Of a stretch of 33,521 nucleotides of DNA, positions 10,001 to 17,813 are shown in pieces (the first letter of the stretch is position 1; each line of letters begins with the position of its first letter). Both the position numbers and the translations under genes were made by a program. The stretch is from positions 1 to 33,521 of the forward strand of contig URHP01000010.1 in NCBI GenBank assembly GCA_900547645.1, written 5' to 3'. Under the pieces are notes generated by a model, which made no database searches, was not told the DNA's origin, and was given only the letters and a program-made list of their open reading frames with translations. The stretch is from an uncultured Eubacteriales bacterium. GTDB taxonomy: Bacteria; Bacillota; Clostridia; Christensenellales; Borkfalkiaceae.

Positions 10001-10857
10001 ACGCTTGCCGTCGCTCCGACGATGGGATCGCCCGTCGCGTTGTCCCTGACGTAACCCGCCATATCTGCGGGAGGCATCTCCTGCGCGTCACGATCGGTCA
10101 GATTGTTTTCGGCGTCAAGCAGAACGTAGTTATCGGGCGTCTGCGGTTCGCGCAGCGTTCCTTCGAACGTCCAGCCGAACCAATCCCAGTCCGTTCCCGA
10201 AGACGCGCCCGCGCCCCATTTATCGACCTGTGCGAACGACACGCCGATGGTGTCCGTGCGCTCGATGCCGATCTGCGAATAGGGCACCATGACCTCGACG
10301 GAATATCCCGTATCGCTGGCGGCGGTGCCGTCGTTGAGCGTCCCGTCCAGCGAGACTTCGTAGTCGATGAGTCCGTTCCAGTTGCCCCACTGGCTGCCCG
10401 CGCCCTGCATGATGCGCGTCTTGCCGTGAATGCCCAGATTGATCTGATAGTCGTCGCTCTGCGGGCGGCTGCCGCCGTCCGCCAGCGTATCGAGATACAG
10501 TTCCACGCTGTCGCTGCGCGTGACCGTGTCGTCGTTCGCCTCCCCTTCGGTGAGCAGCACCGTATCGCTCACCGTAAAATAGAAGAAGAGCGCTTCCGCG
10601 CCGCGGTAAACCTTGACCGTTGCCGCGTCATTGCGACCGAACGTGGCGAGCACAGGCGCCGACTGCCACTGCGCGTCGGTATCCAGACCGTCGATGGTGA
10701 GCTCGGGGGCGGTATAATTGCCCTCATATTCGAACGAATCGCCGCCGGGCTGCTTGCCCTCGGAGAGCGAGCCGCCCTGCTGTTCCTTCGGAGCGCATCC
10801 CGCCGCCACACACAGAGCGGCGGCAAGCACGACCGCGCCGAAAAGTTTCTTTTTCAT
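7066..10857 (-). CDS. Large multi-module surface lipoprotein: CBM9/DOMON-like and carboxypeptidase-regulatory-like repeats
   Basis: A 1263-residue lipoprotein (VAAGC, Cys21) with no recognisable catalytic domain. It is built from four CBM9/DOMON-like beta-sandwiches (about 50-250, 455-610, 855-1040, 1045-1255) and five carboxypeptidase-regulatory-like (CNA-B/transthyretin fold) domains (about 265-350, 355-445, 612-690, 692-775, 780-855). The sandwiches share marks such as LELFxDTxxSxGD, a YLFNLNxDGT strand, LPYTxLGxExxDxxGIS, DWDGW and a closing YVRxxAxNxLY. The others share GAxVxVxGxxxxxTTDxxGxFxIExVPxxxxxxxxxxGY. This suggests a surface glycan-binding or display protein feeding the ABC importer. 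The operon position, between permeases and GH43 genes, supports that. GGGAGG precedes the ATG. Ligand unknown. Confidence 0.85.
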   Translation of the reverse strand: MKKKLFGAVVLAAALCVAAGCAPKEQQGGSLSEGKQPGGDSFEYEGNYTAPELTIDGLDTDAQWQSAPVLATFGRNDAATVKVYRGAEALFFYFTVSDTVLLTEGEANDDTVTRSDSVELYLDTLADGGSRPQSDDYQINLGIHGKTRIMQGAGSQWGNWNGLIDYEVSLDGTLNDGTAASDTGYSVEVMVPYSQIGIERTDTIGVSFAQVDKWGAGASSGTDWDWFGWTFEGTLREPQTPDNYVLLDAENNLTDRDAQEMPPADMAGYVRDNATGDPIVGATASVVIDGETRTATTDSQGYFVFADVDSDATYTVIITMDGYLEGSATYSRSELRAAEGGAVTKNIALRDAASVVRTDIKGTVKNIVNGTVAGAIVTVEGVTENGKPLSATTDENGAFTIERVPADVDVTLLVSKAGYGDSRTYLAQEDLTGDGTTEAGDVNLNLPYGETGPFGLKTQLHAENTMQVSRTLTGVEMLFSGKRAFTGNIELFIDTKASTGNRDEEATAWRLDLRADGTIGGTHFAGGALTVSGLDWQIFENGENGYEARLFLPYTWLDIEPLEVFGISLGQLPNGASWDGWGFEGVFIDPASTVNYVRVSALNRLYRAESNEAMVTLSGNAGAGVTVTVGEQSTTTAADGSWSLSIPQTAEAVQIVYSRTGYVTQRYNVEEGSLLVDSYSVPSVTLKEHLVTFTGTITAAGSSSLPVEGAVVTVVGTQFTDTTDSSGEYTIEGVPTTAQISITFTADGYVLQTKTYTVAELAELNEICTLDVALESEENIRYLTVSGTVENVNGPVSGAKIMLNGLQAATTNAKGEFTIENFVEAACELVIEADGYLTVNVPFDPSETSGSEELTYSFGSVDMPLTWQKMNGLIADKSDDFASFTGYVTRSAVGFEFRFTGAKAFTGRLELFVDTGTSAGDGARDNSDYLFNLNADGTVTIVNWGDGEKNETVPSDMKLTVENADTAPVVTFTLPYTFLGVEKTDVIGISAGQWSATANSGAGDWDGWDNFALPGANGEAFVKPEMPQDYVRIGARNELYAKADNAAVDFSGYEIRFATGENTDTAAGSRPVDAADDFRGKVASRDASGVTFEFLTTGDFSKEGEQNEFVLIYFDTGDTVDGWNNVDYLIKIASDGTVYGSDGTDNDGNTNNPGTANEGSASWWSAGDNFKLDVTVEITRENGVTHFTVTVPYTLLGIGADDVFGIAMREASHNAGDHHLYEPWYDCYYNGTAIDAANSSQYVRVAADGTLYSAANNNTATAE

Positions 10858-10884
10858 GCTTTTCCCTCCCTATAATGTTTTGGA

Positions 10885-11784
10885 TCAGCCCTTGACGCCC
10901 GAAATGGACAGGGACTCGATGAAATATTTCTGGAAACTGATGTAGATGACGAACATGGGAATGCTGGAAAGCACCGCGCCCGCCATGATAAGGGGAAGGT
11001 TGGTGCCGCCCGACATATCCGAATTGATACGCGCCATCATGGGCTGCAGCGTCATGACCTCATAGCTCTTGAGGTAGATGGACGGCGCGAAATAGTCGTT
11101 CCAGATGCCGATGAACCAGAAGATGATCTGCGCCGCGAGCGCCGTCTTGATGAGGGGCAGCATGATGAAGATGAACTGACGGAAATAATCCGCGCCGTCG
11201 ATCTTCGCCGCTTCGAAATAGGCGTCGGGAATGCCGCGCATGTATTGGATGAGGAAGAACATCATGGAGACGTTCCCGAACCATCCGGGAAGAATGAGCG
11301 GCCAGAGCGTATCGAACATGTTCAGATTCATGAACGCACGGAACTGCGGCATCATGAGCGCGGCGTACGGGACCATCATGCCGCTCATCAGAAAGAGCAG
11401 CCAGAAGGTCTTATGGCGCAGCTTGAGCTTTGCAAAGCTGAACGCCGCCAGCGCGGAAGTGAACGTGCCGATCAGAATAACGGCGACCTCCACAAGGAGC
11501 GTATTGAGCACCCCCCTCATAAAAGGCACGATGGTCCAGATGCGCGCGTAGTTGGAGAACATCCACTCCTTCGGGAAGAGGACGAGCGTCAGGCTCATCG
11601 CCTCGACGTCGTTCTTGAAGGAAGTGAGCAGCATCCACAAATACGGGAACACCAGGATAAACGCCCCGATGATGAGCAGCGCATAGATGATCACGCGCAG
11701 CGCAATGTGTCCCGCCTTTTTCACCGCTTCGGGCGGCTGGGCGGGTTTTACGGTTTTCACAGATTCAGAAGTCGTATTTTCCAT
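10885..11784 (-). CDS. Carbohydrate ABC transporter permease, MalG type (CUT1)
   Basis: A 299-residue inner-membrane permease with six predicted helices, a first one at about 28-52 after a charged N-terminus. The EAA loop that docks the ATPase is at 191-210 (EAAKIDGADYFRQFIFIMLP), typical of MalG/AraQ-type subunits. The C-terminus ends in the usual SFQKYFIESLSISGVKG. Its AGGAG ribosome site lies inside the last codons of the partner permease gene (6 bp between the two), so the two subunits are probably made in equal amounts. It forms a heterodimer with the preceding permease and imports oligosaccharides delivered by the binding protein. Confidence 0.95.
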   Translation of the reverse strand: MENTTSESVKTVKPAQPPEAVKKAGHIALRVIIYALLIIGAFILVFPYLWMLLTSFKNDVEAMSLTLVLFPKEWMFSNYARIWTIVPFMRGVLNTLLVEVAVILIGTFTSALAAFSFAKLKLRHKTFWLLFLMSGMMVPYAALMMPQFRAFMNLNMFDTLWPLILPGWFGNVSMMFFLIQYMRGIPDAYFEAAKIDGADYFRQFIFIMLPLIKTALAAQIIFWFIGIWNDYFAPSIYLKSYEVMTLQPMMARINSDMSGGTNLPLIMAGAVLSSIPMFVIYISFQKYFIESLSISGVKG

Positions 11785-11790
11785 GTTCTG

Positions 11791-12693
11791 TCACTCCTCG
11801 TAAACCCATTTGTTGGACAGCTTGAACTGAATGAGCGTGATGATCATGATGACGATGGACAGCAGGATGGAGGCCGCCGAAGCAAGCCCGTACCGGCTCT
11901 GATCGATGCCCCTCGCCCATATGAAGTAGACCACCGTCTGCGAACCCTGCACGCCCGCGCCGAAGACCTGCGAATCGGCATACGACTGCAGCCCGCCGAT
12001 CAGCCCCGTGATGATGAGGTAGAACGTGATGGGCGTGAGAATGGGCAGCGTGATGGAAAAGAACTGCCGCACCTTGCTTGCCCCGTCCAGCTCGGACGCT
12101 TCATAGTAGTCCTTGGGCACGTTGAGCATGCCCGCAAGGTATAAGATCATGGAAGTGCCCATGCCGTTCAGAGAGTTCTTGATGATGATGGCGACCTTGA
12201 TGAGCCAGTCGTCGCTCAGCCACGGGATCTTCACGCCGAGCAGCTGATTGATGATGCCGAACTCGTTGTTGAAGATATAGCGGTAGACGATGTTCATGGC
12301 GACCGCGCTCGAAACGGCGGGCAGATAATAGAGCACCTGGAACACCTTGGAGCCCTTGATGTTCGCCGTGCGCAGCAGCGCCGCAAGCAGCAGTCCCAGG
12401 ATCATGCTGAACGGCACGCTTAAAAGCAGCACGACCGTATTCCCGATCGAGTTGAGAAAGCTGGGCGCATACAGCGGGTGCGTAAAGAGGTCGATATAAT
12501 TTTTCAGCCCGATAAACTCCGATTCCTGCGTCAGAATGTTGTAATTCTGAAAGGAATAGACGAGCGAAAAGATCATTGCGCCGATGGTGAAAATGCAGAA
12601 CCCGACGAGAGCGGGAACAATGAACGCGAACGCGACAATGTTTTCCCGCTTCGTCAGTCTGCTTGCCGGCTTTTTGTGTTCAACCGCCTGCAT
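11791..12693 (-). CDS. Carbohydrate ABC transporter permease, MalF/UgpA type (CUT1)
   Basis: A 300-residue permease with six predicted helices; its EAA loop is at about 198-217 (EASELDGASKVRQFFSITLP). An in-frame GTG at 12702 overlaps the stop of the binding-protein gene, but I prefer ATG at 12693 because GGGGTGA ends 5 nt upstream and would be the ribosome site; the GTG lies inside that site. With this start the protein begins MQAVEHKK. It pairs with the MalG-type subunit directly downstream. No ATPase gene of the MsmK/UgpC type is in the window, so one encoded elsewhere would be shared, as is common in Bacillota. Confidence 0.94.
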   Translation of the reverse strand: MQAVEHKKPASRLTKRENIVAFAFIVPALVGFCIFTIGAMIFSLVYSFQNYNILTQESEFIGLKNYIDLFTHPLYAPSFLNSIGNTVVLLLSVPFSMILGLLLAALLRTANIKGSKVFQVLYYLPAVSSAVAMNIVYRYIFNNEFGIINQLLGVKIPWLSDDWLIKVAIIIKNSLNGMGTSMILYLAGMLNVPKDYYEASELDGASKVRQFFSITLPILTPITFYLIITGLIGGLQSYADSQVFGAGVQGSQTVVYFIWARGIDQSRYGLASAASILLSIVIMIITLIQFKLSNKWVYEE

Positions 12694-12698
12694 CGCTC

Positions 12699-14102
12699 TC
12701 ACCCCAGATTGGCGCGCATTTCATCGAGCGCGAGCTGGAAGGTAGGAGCATAGCTTGCGCACACTTCTTCCGCCGTTCTTTGACCCGTCCAGAAGCCCTG
12801 CGAGGTGAGATATTCCGTAAATCCGTCATACCAGTCGGAGGAATAGGTGTAATAGCGCGCGCGGACCTTTCCGCCGATCTTATCCGTTTCCGACGTGCCG
12901 TTGATGGTATCCACCCACACCGAGCGGGACGGAGGATCCTTCTCGCCGATGAGGTCCTGCGAATCCTCCAGATATTCGCCGTTTGCCATCGAAGTGATAT
13001 TGGGGACCTGCTGCCCGAGCTGATAGAAGGTGCGCTGCGCGTCCTCGTTGTAGCACAGGTACTTGGCAAGGCGGATCGCCGCCTCCGTCTTCACGTCGCT
13101 CGCCTTTGCGTCGATGCAGTAGCCCATCGAACCGACCCATGCCGTGCTCTGCGCGTCGGGATTTTCGCCGTTGTAGGGAACGGGCACGACGTCGAAATCA
13201 AACGCGACCGTCTTCCAGAACTCCGCGCAGTCCCAAGGACCCATAAAGCTGAAGATACAGCCCTGTCCCTTGAAGCGCTGATAGCCGTTCGTGGAGATCT
13301 GGTCCGCCGCCGTGGGCATGACGTTGTCAACGAGCGTCAGGTCGGCGATGAACTGCAGGGCGTCCGTGAAGTTCTTGTCCGTGATCGTCTGCTGCGAAGC
13401 GTCCTCGTTGAAGAAGTTGGCGTCGTTGGAATACACCGCCGCCTCGATCTCATAGTGCGAGATCCCGTACACGCTGTCCGCGCCGCCGTCCGGATCCACC
13501 ATTTTGAGCAGGCTGCGGAACTCCGCCCACGTCATGGGATCGGTGGGAGAAAGCATCGCGTAAATTTCCTCGCTGTTCAGCCCGTACTGAGCGATCTTCT
13601 GATCGAGCAGCGTCTTGTTGTAGACGAGCGTGAAGGGACCAAGGTCTTTGGGCAGCCCGTAAAGGGACGCGCCTTCCGACTTCCCGAGCGTCATCGTGGA
13701 GGGATTGAAGTAGTACTCGTCCACCGCCTGCGGCCAGAGCGCCGAAAGATCCTCCTCCGAAACGTAGGACGAGATGTCCTTTAAAAGTCCCGAGGCGACC
13801 CACTCAAGGAAATCATAGTCGGACAGATAGAAGATGTCGGGCAGGTTGTTTGCCTGGTTCTTGAGCGTCGTCATATAAGTAGAAGCGCTCTCCGCCTTGT
13901 AGCTGACGACGATGTCCGGATTATCCTCCATAAACTTGTTGATCAGCGTCTGATAATTTTCCTGCTCGGCAGTGTCGCCCCAGCCGAAAAATTCGATGGT
14001 AACCTGCCCCTGCTCGTTGTAGTCCTCTTCCTTGGGCGAACAAGCGCAGAGCCCCACCGCAACGATCCCCGCCATTAAGACGGCCAAAAGCTGTTTTTTC
14101 AT
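12699..14102 (-). CDS. Extracellular solute-binding lipoprotein, family 1 (sugar ABC importer)
   Basis: A 467-residue family 1 binding protein. The start is ATG at 14102, supported by AGGAGG 8 nt upstream and a proper lipoprotein signal (MKKQLLAVLMAG..., LCAC, Cys21); the open frame runs 23 codons further up but without signal-peptide character. The mature part opens with VTIEFFGWGDTAEQENYQ and contains NKTLLDQ, MTWAEF and GSMGYCIDA-type segments of sugar-binding proteins. Trp- and Tyr-rich stretches in the C-terminal lobe would stack on sugar rings. It is the first gene of the operon, directly behind the promoter and operators, and would capture oligosaccharides released by the surface GH43 enzymes. 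The ligand cannot be named from sequence. Confidence 0.94.
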   Translation of the reverse strand: MKKQLLAVLMAGIVAVGLCACSPKEEDYNEQGQVTIEFFGWGDTAEQENYQTLINKFMEDNPDIVVSYKAESASTYMTTLKNQANNLPDIFYLSDYDFLEWVASGLLKDISSYVSEEDLSALWPQAVDEYYFNPSTMTLGKSEGASLYGLPKDLGPFTLVYNKTLLDQKIAQYGLNSEEIYAMLSPTDPMTWAEFRSLLKMVDPDGGADSVYGISHYEIEAAVYSNDANFFNEDASQQTITDKNFTDALQFIADLTLVDNVMPTAADQISTNGYQRFKGQGCIFSFMGPWDCAEFWKTVAFDFDVVPVPYNGENPDAQSTAWVGSMGYCIDAKASDVKTEAAIRLAKYLCYNEDAQRTFYQLGQQVPNITSMANGEYLEDSQDLIGEKDPPSRSVWVDTINGTSETDKIGGKVRARYYTYSSDWYDGFTEYLTSQGFWTGQRTAEEVCASYAPTFQLALDEMRANLG

Positions 14103-14170
14103 CCTGTTTTCCTCCTCTTGATTAGTTTTGCCGCCGCGCACTCGGTCTCTCCCGATTATTATTCGCAGCA

Positions 14171-14197
14171 CGAAACAAAATATCTATTTTTGTTACG
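14171..14197. promoter_or_regulatory. Operator-like palindrome O1, downstream of the glycan operon promoter
   Basis: A 27-bp imperfect inverted repeat: CG-A-AACAAAA, seven central bases, TTTTGTT-A-CG, so nine of ten positions per arm pair. It lies a few bases after the expected transcription start of the operon, where a bound repressor would block RNA polymerase. It resembles the second palindrome at 14248-14273. The winged-helix regulator encoded just upstream is the obvious candidate to bind; that link is inference. Confidence 0.6.
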
Positions 14198-14204
14198 CAG
14201 GCTC

Positions 14205-14233
14205 AGTATACCATGAGCTACCCCCTCCGTCAA
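14205..14233 (-). promoter_or_regulatory. Promoter of the glycan-use operon
   Basis: Reading leftward, TTGACG (14233-14228), a 17-bp spacer and TATACT (14210-14205) form a near-consensus sigma-A promoter with an extended -10 (TGG before TATACT). Expected start is near 14198, giving a leader of roughly 95 nt before the binding-protein ATG at 14102. It sits between two operator-like palindromes. Confidence 0.85.
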
Positions 14234-14247
14234 GATAGTTTTTTAAA

Positions 14248-14273
14248 ATTGCAAAAATAATTGTTTTTGTAAT
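14248..14273. promoter_or_regulatory. Operator-like palindrome O2, upstream of the glycan operon promoter
   Basis: A 26-bp imperfect inverted repeat: ATT-G-CAAAAA, central TAATTG, TTTTTG-T-AAT, nine of ten positions paired per arm. It starts 15 bp upstream of the -35 box. Shared TTTTTGT half-sites with the palindrome at 14171-14197 suggest one regulator binding both, possibly with DNA looping across the promoter. Part of the signal could be chance in AT-rich DNA. Confidence 0.55.
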
Positions 14274-14361
14274 ATGAAAGTTGTTGAAATACCATTTTCT
14301 TCCGCTTGCCGACGGTATTTGAATTACGGCGGCGGGCAGAAAACCGGTTCTCAAGGCATGC

Positions 14362-14389
14362 AAAAACGGCGGCACAACCGCGCCGCCGT
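14362..14389 (-). terminator. Rho-independent terminator after the winged-helix regulator
   Basis: On the minus strand ACGGCGGC pairs with GCCGCCGT (14389-14382 with 14373-14366) around an 8-nt loop, followed by four to five U residues (14365-14362). It lies 15 bp after the regulator stop codon and separates it from the glycan operon promoter. Confidence 0.8.
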
Positions 14390-14403
14390 CCGACTTGAAA
14401 AAT

Positions 14404-15333
14404 TTAATTGAATTCCGCCGTATAGACCAATCCCTGCGAATAGTCGCCGAACCGCTCGCCGAACAGATTGAGCCCGCCCTGATGGCGCGCGTCCCCTTTG
14501 ATGCCGATCCGGAAGGTGATATAGTCCCCTTCCTGTAATTTAAGTTTTTCCACCGTCTGCGTACTCACCGCGGTCTCGTCGAGATAGACGCAGTCGCGCG
14601 TGATCTTGAGCGTCTTCATAATGCCGTACTGCGTGGAATAGTCCGACCACCATGCGGGCGTGAGCCTGCCCCGCCGTCCGCCGAAATCCCCGGGCGAGAG
14701 CCATGTGGCGACTTCCGTGCCGTTGATCCAGAACGTGATGTCGCTCTCCCAGTCGTTGCGGTAATTGGGCGCTTCGCTGCAGATCTCCATGCTGAACGTG
14801 ACCGCCGTCACATGCTTATCCTTGAGCATATAGTTGGGTACGCGGTACTCCAGATACCCCTTGGTAAACCAGATGAGCTGCGCTTCGCTGCGGTACGGAC
14901 TGAAAAACGCACCCGGCATATCGTCCGCTACAATAATGCCGCGTTCGCTTGCCATTCCGCATCCCGCTTCGACGCGGGCGTCGGTAAAGCTGCCGAGCGG
15001 GATCTCCTGCGAAAACACCTTGCTGCGCGCCACGCTCGGATCGGTGAGAAAATCGAGGGACAGATGATCGATCTGGCGCGAAATGAGTTTGGCGTTCCCG
15101 CGCGTGTTGCGCTTGACCGTCACCGTGATAAAGCCCGCCTTGCGCAGTATGTTCACATGGAACGACACCGTGGAAATGGGCAGTTTCAGCCGTTTGGCAA
15201 GTTCCGCAATGGAATAACACGAAGAGCGCAGCAGACGCATGATGTGCCGCCGCACGCTTGCATTGAGCGCCTGAACGATGATGTCCAGACGGTCTTCATC
15301 GTCGATGCGAAGGTGAAATTCCCGTTCCGCCAT
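14404..15333 (-). CDS. ArsR-like winged-helix regulator with an unrecognised C-terminal beta-rich domain
   Basis: A 309-residue protein. The start is ATG at 15333 (MAEREFHL), with GGGAGG 7 nt upstream; the open frame continues to 15930 only as a shadow of the topoisomerase gene. Residues 15-90 are an ArsR-type winged helix: NASVRRHIMRLL, SIAELAKRLKLPISTVSFHVNILRKAGFI and a wing with TRGNAKL. Residues 105-309 form a long domain I cannot assign; it is rich in beta strands and aromatic residues and contains FWINGTEVATW, SPGDFGGRRGRLTPAWW and a GDYITFRIGIKG strand, reminiscent of a sugar-binding sandwich. A sugar-sensing repressor of the adjoining glycan operon is the best guess. It follows the topoisomerase gene by 41 bp and may share its transcript. 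Confidence 0.85.
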   Translation of the reverse strand: MAEREFHLRIDDEDRLDIIVQALNASVRRHIMRLLRSSCYSIAELAKRLKLPISTVSFHVNILRKAGFITVTVKRNTRGNAKLISRQIDHLSLDFLTDPSVARSKVFSQEIPLGSFTDARVEAGCGMASERGIIVADDMPGAFFSPYRSEAQLIWFTKGYLEYRVPNYMLKDKHVTAVTFSMEICSEAPNYRNDWESDITFWINGTEVATWLSPGDFGGRRGRLTPAWWSDYSTQYGIMKTLKITRDCVYLDETAVSTQTVEKLKLQEGDYITFRIGIKGDARHQGGLNLFGERFGDYSQGLVYTAEFN

Positions 15334-15359
15334 ATTGCAGCCTCCCGTTTTGATCGTGC

Positions 15360-15376
15360 GACAGGGATTCCCTGTC
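15360..15376. repeat. 17-bp perfect palindrome between topoisomerase and regulator genes
   Basis: GACAGGGATTCCCTGTC, eight paired bases on each side of one central base, overlapping the stop codon of the topoisomerase A gene. No U-run follows on the minus strand, so it is not a normal terminator. It could be an operator or a weak RNA hairpin influencing the downstream regulator gene. No second copy was noticed. Confidence 0.5.
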
Positions 15377-17813
15377 AGTCTTCCACTTCCCGGTACTTCA
15401 TTGCAAAGACCTGCGTCGGCTTCCATTTGACGCCCTTGAGCGTCCTGCCGCGCGTGGAAGTGGAATCGATGGGCACGTCTTCGGTGACGAGTTCGGTCAT
15501 CGTGCCGTCGTCCTTGACGATTGCGAGCATGTACGGCACGGTGACATAGTCGGCAAAGAGAATGCTTTCCCCCTTCAAAGACGTGATCTGCACGCCCTTG
15601 CGGTAGCGGGGAAGCGGATCGATCTGCGCGGCGATGACGCGCTTGAACCTGCCGTCCGACGTCGCCAGCACGATCTCGCCTTCGCCGTCGATCTGCGAAG
15701 CGAACACCACCTCGTCCCCATCCTTTAAGTTGATGCCCTTGACGCCGCCTGAAACCCTGCCCTGCACGGGGATATCGTCCTTTTTGGCGTTCAGGCACAT
15801 GCCGCCTTTCGTGACGAAGAAGACGGTCACGCCCTCCTCGTCCGCGTCGGGCTGAACGGTGAGAAGGCGATCTCCCTCGTTCAGGCGGATGCCCTGGAAC
15901 ATCGTCTTGCCGACGGCGTATTCCGACCACGCCGTCTTTTTGAGCATGCCCTTGGCGGTGATGAACAGCAGATTCCCGCCGCCCGGCTCCGCAGGCAGAA
16001 GCGCGACGGGACGCTCGTCCTTTTCAGCGTCCTCAAAGAGCGCGGCAAGCGTGTAGCCCGCATCGGAGAACTTGCACGCGGCGTTTCCGCCGTACAGACG
16101 GTAGCAGTTGCCGCGGTCGGAGACGACGGTCACCTGTTCGTCCGAGAGGATGCGCATATCCCGCAAAATGACGGCGCCGGGCTTGGAATTGGCGCCGATC
16201 GCCTTGTTGGACGCCGAAAAATTGCGGTCGGACATACATTTCAGTTTTCCGTCCGCCGTGATGCACAGCACGCTCTGCACGCCGGGCGTCTTGACGTCCG
16301 CGCGCTCCGCCTCCGCCTCGTCCTCCGAAAAGACGAGCACGGACTTTCTCGGCGTCTTGTACTTCTTTTTGATCTCGAGCAGCTCTTCCTTGACGACTTC
16401 GAGCTGTTTTTTCTGGCTGTTGACGATCGCCGTGAGTTTTTCGATGAGTTCCCTGAGACGGGCGAGCTCCTCCTCCAGCTTGAACACTTCGAGTTTGGTG
16501 AGGCGGGCGAGACGCAGATCGAGGATCGCCTGCGCCTGTTTTTCGGACAGATCGAAGCGCTTTCTGAGCTTGTCGCGCGCGTCCGCCGTGGAATCGGCGT
16601 TCTTGATGATCTTGACCACCTCGTCGATATTGCGCACGGCGATGATGAGCCCTTCGAGGATATGGCAGCGTTCCTTGGCGGCGGCAAGGTCGAACTTGGT
16701 GCGCCGCAGAACGACTTCGCGCTGGTAATTGACGTAATAACGGATAATATCCATCAGCCCCATGAGCATGGGCTTGCCGCCCGCAATGGCGACCATATTG
16801 ATGCCGAACGTCGTTTCCAGATCGGTGTACTTATACAAAAGCTTCAAGATCTTCTGTACGTCGCCTTCGGGGCGCACTTCCACGACGGCGCGGATGCCCT
16901 CGCGGTCGGATTCGTCCTGCACGCGCGAAATGGCGGCAAGTTCCTCCTTTTTCTCCTCCCTGAGGTCTGCGATCTTGCGCAGGAGCGCCGACTTGTTCAC
17001 CTGGTAGGGAAGTTCGGTGATAACGATGTTCTTCTTGCCGCTGTCGCCGTCCTCCACGCGCACCTTTGCGCGCAGAAGGATGCGCCCTTTCCCCGTCTTG
17101 TACGCCTGATTGAGTTCGTTGGCGATGATATAGCCCCCCGTGGGAAAATCGGGCGCGGGGATATACTTTACCATCTCGTTGAGCTTGATGGCCGGACGGT
17201 CGATATAGGCGATCACGCCGTCGATGCACTCGGCAAGGTTGTGGGGCGGAATGTTGGTGGCAAGCCCCACCGCAATGCCCGAAGCCCCGTTCACCAACAG
17301 ATTGGGGAAACGGCCGGGAAGCATGTCCGGTTCCTTGAGCGAATCGTCGAAATTCAGCGAGAACGGCACGGTGTTTTTATCGAGATCGCGCAGAAGCTCC
17401 AGCGCGAGCGGCTCCAGCCGCGCCTCGGTATAGCGCATGGCGGCGGCGGGATCGCCGTCCACCGAGCCGAAATTGCCGTGTCCGTTGACGAGCGTGCGCC
17501 CCATGTTGAAATCCTGCGCCATGCGCACCATGGCGTCATAGACGGAAGAATCGCCGTGCGGGTGATATTTACCCATGCAGTCGCCGACGATACGCGCCGA
17601 CTTTTTGTGCGGCTTGTCGGGCGTGAGCCCCATCTCGTACATGGTGTACAGAATGCGCCGCTGCACGGGCTTCAGACCGTCTTCGACGCGGGGAAGCGCA
17701 CGGTCAAGGATGACGAACTCCGCATACGGGAGCATGGACTGCGGCAGCACCTCTTCGAGCGGCGTGACGAACAGCGAGCCCTTCGGTTCCTGCTTTCTGG
17801 GTTCAGTCTTCAT
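15375..17813 (-). CDS. Type IIA topoisomerase A subunit, ParC-like (DNA topoisomerase IV/gyrase A)
   Basis: An 812-residue DNA cleavage subunit. The catalytic tyrosine is Tyr128 in AMRYTEARL. The quinolone-resistance region reads [13 protein letters not shown] with Ser89 and Asp93 at the positions of E. coli GyrA Ser83 and Asp87, so no classic resistance change is seen. A long coiled-coil (about 385-480) leads to a C-terminal beta-pinwheel (about 500-800). I find no GyrA box (QRRGGKG), which argues against a true supercoiling gyrase and for topoisomerase IV or a gyrase-like paralogue. The gene overlaps its partner B subunit by 11 bp, with AGGAGG 6 nt before ATG inside that gene. It acts on chromosomal DNA during segregation. 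Confidence 0.92.
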   Translation of the reverse strand: MKTEPRKQEPKGSLFVTPLEEVLPQSMLPYAEFVILDRALPRVEDGLKPVQRRILYTMYEMGLTPDKPHKKSARIVGDCMGKYHPHGDSSVYDAMVRMAQDFNMGRTLVNGHGNFGSVDGDPAAAMRYTEARLEPLALELLRDLDKNTVPFSLNFDDSLKEPDMLPGRFPNLLVNGASGIAVGLATNIPPHNLAECIDGVIAYIDRPAIKLNEMVKYIPAPDFPTGGYIIANELNQAYKTGKGRILLRAKVRVEDGDSGKKNIVITELPYQVNKSALLRKIADLREEKKEELAAISRVQDESDREGIRAVVEVRPEGDVQKILKLLYKYTDLETTFGINMVAIAGGKPMLMGLMDIIRYYVNYQREVVLRRTKFDLAAAKERCHILEGLIIAVRNIDEVVKIIKNADSTADARDKLRKRFDLSEKQAQAILDLRLARLTKLEVFKLEEELARLRELIEKLTAIVNSQKKQLEVVKEELLEIKKKYKTPRKSVLVFSEDEAEAERADVKTPGVQSVLCITADGKLKCMSDRNFSASNKAIGANSKPGAVILRDMRILSDEQVTVVSDRGNCYRLYGGNAACKFSDAGYTLAALFEDAEKDERPVALLPAEPGGGNLLFITAKGMLKKTAWSEYAVGKTMFQGIRLNEGDRLLTVQPDADEEGVTVFFVTKGGMCLNAKKDDIPVQGRVSGGVKGINLKDGDEVVFASQIDGEGEIVLATSDGRFKRVIAAQIDPLPRYRKGVQITSLKGESILFADYVTVPYMLAIVKDDGTMTELVTEDVPIDSTSTRGRTLKGVKWKPTQVFAMKYREVED

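Noticed and set aside
8791..10875. A 694-codon plus-strand open frame opposite the large lipoprotein gene
   Set aside because: Low-complexity Arg/Asp/Val composition, no domain, antisense to repeated sandwich modules.
12694..12702. GTG at 12702 as start of the MalF-type permease
   Set aside because: It lies within the likely ribosome site for the ATG at 12693.
15334..15930. N-terminal extension of the winged-helix regulator frame
   Set aside because: It overlaps the topoisomerase A gene, is Arg/Gly-rich, and a good ribosome site marks the internal start at 15333.
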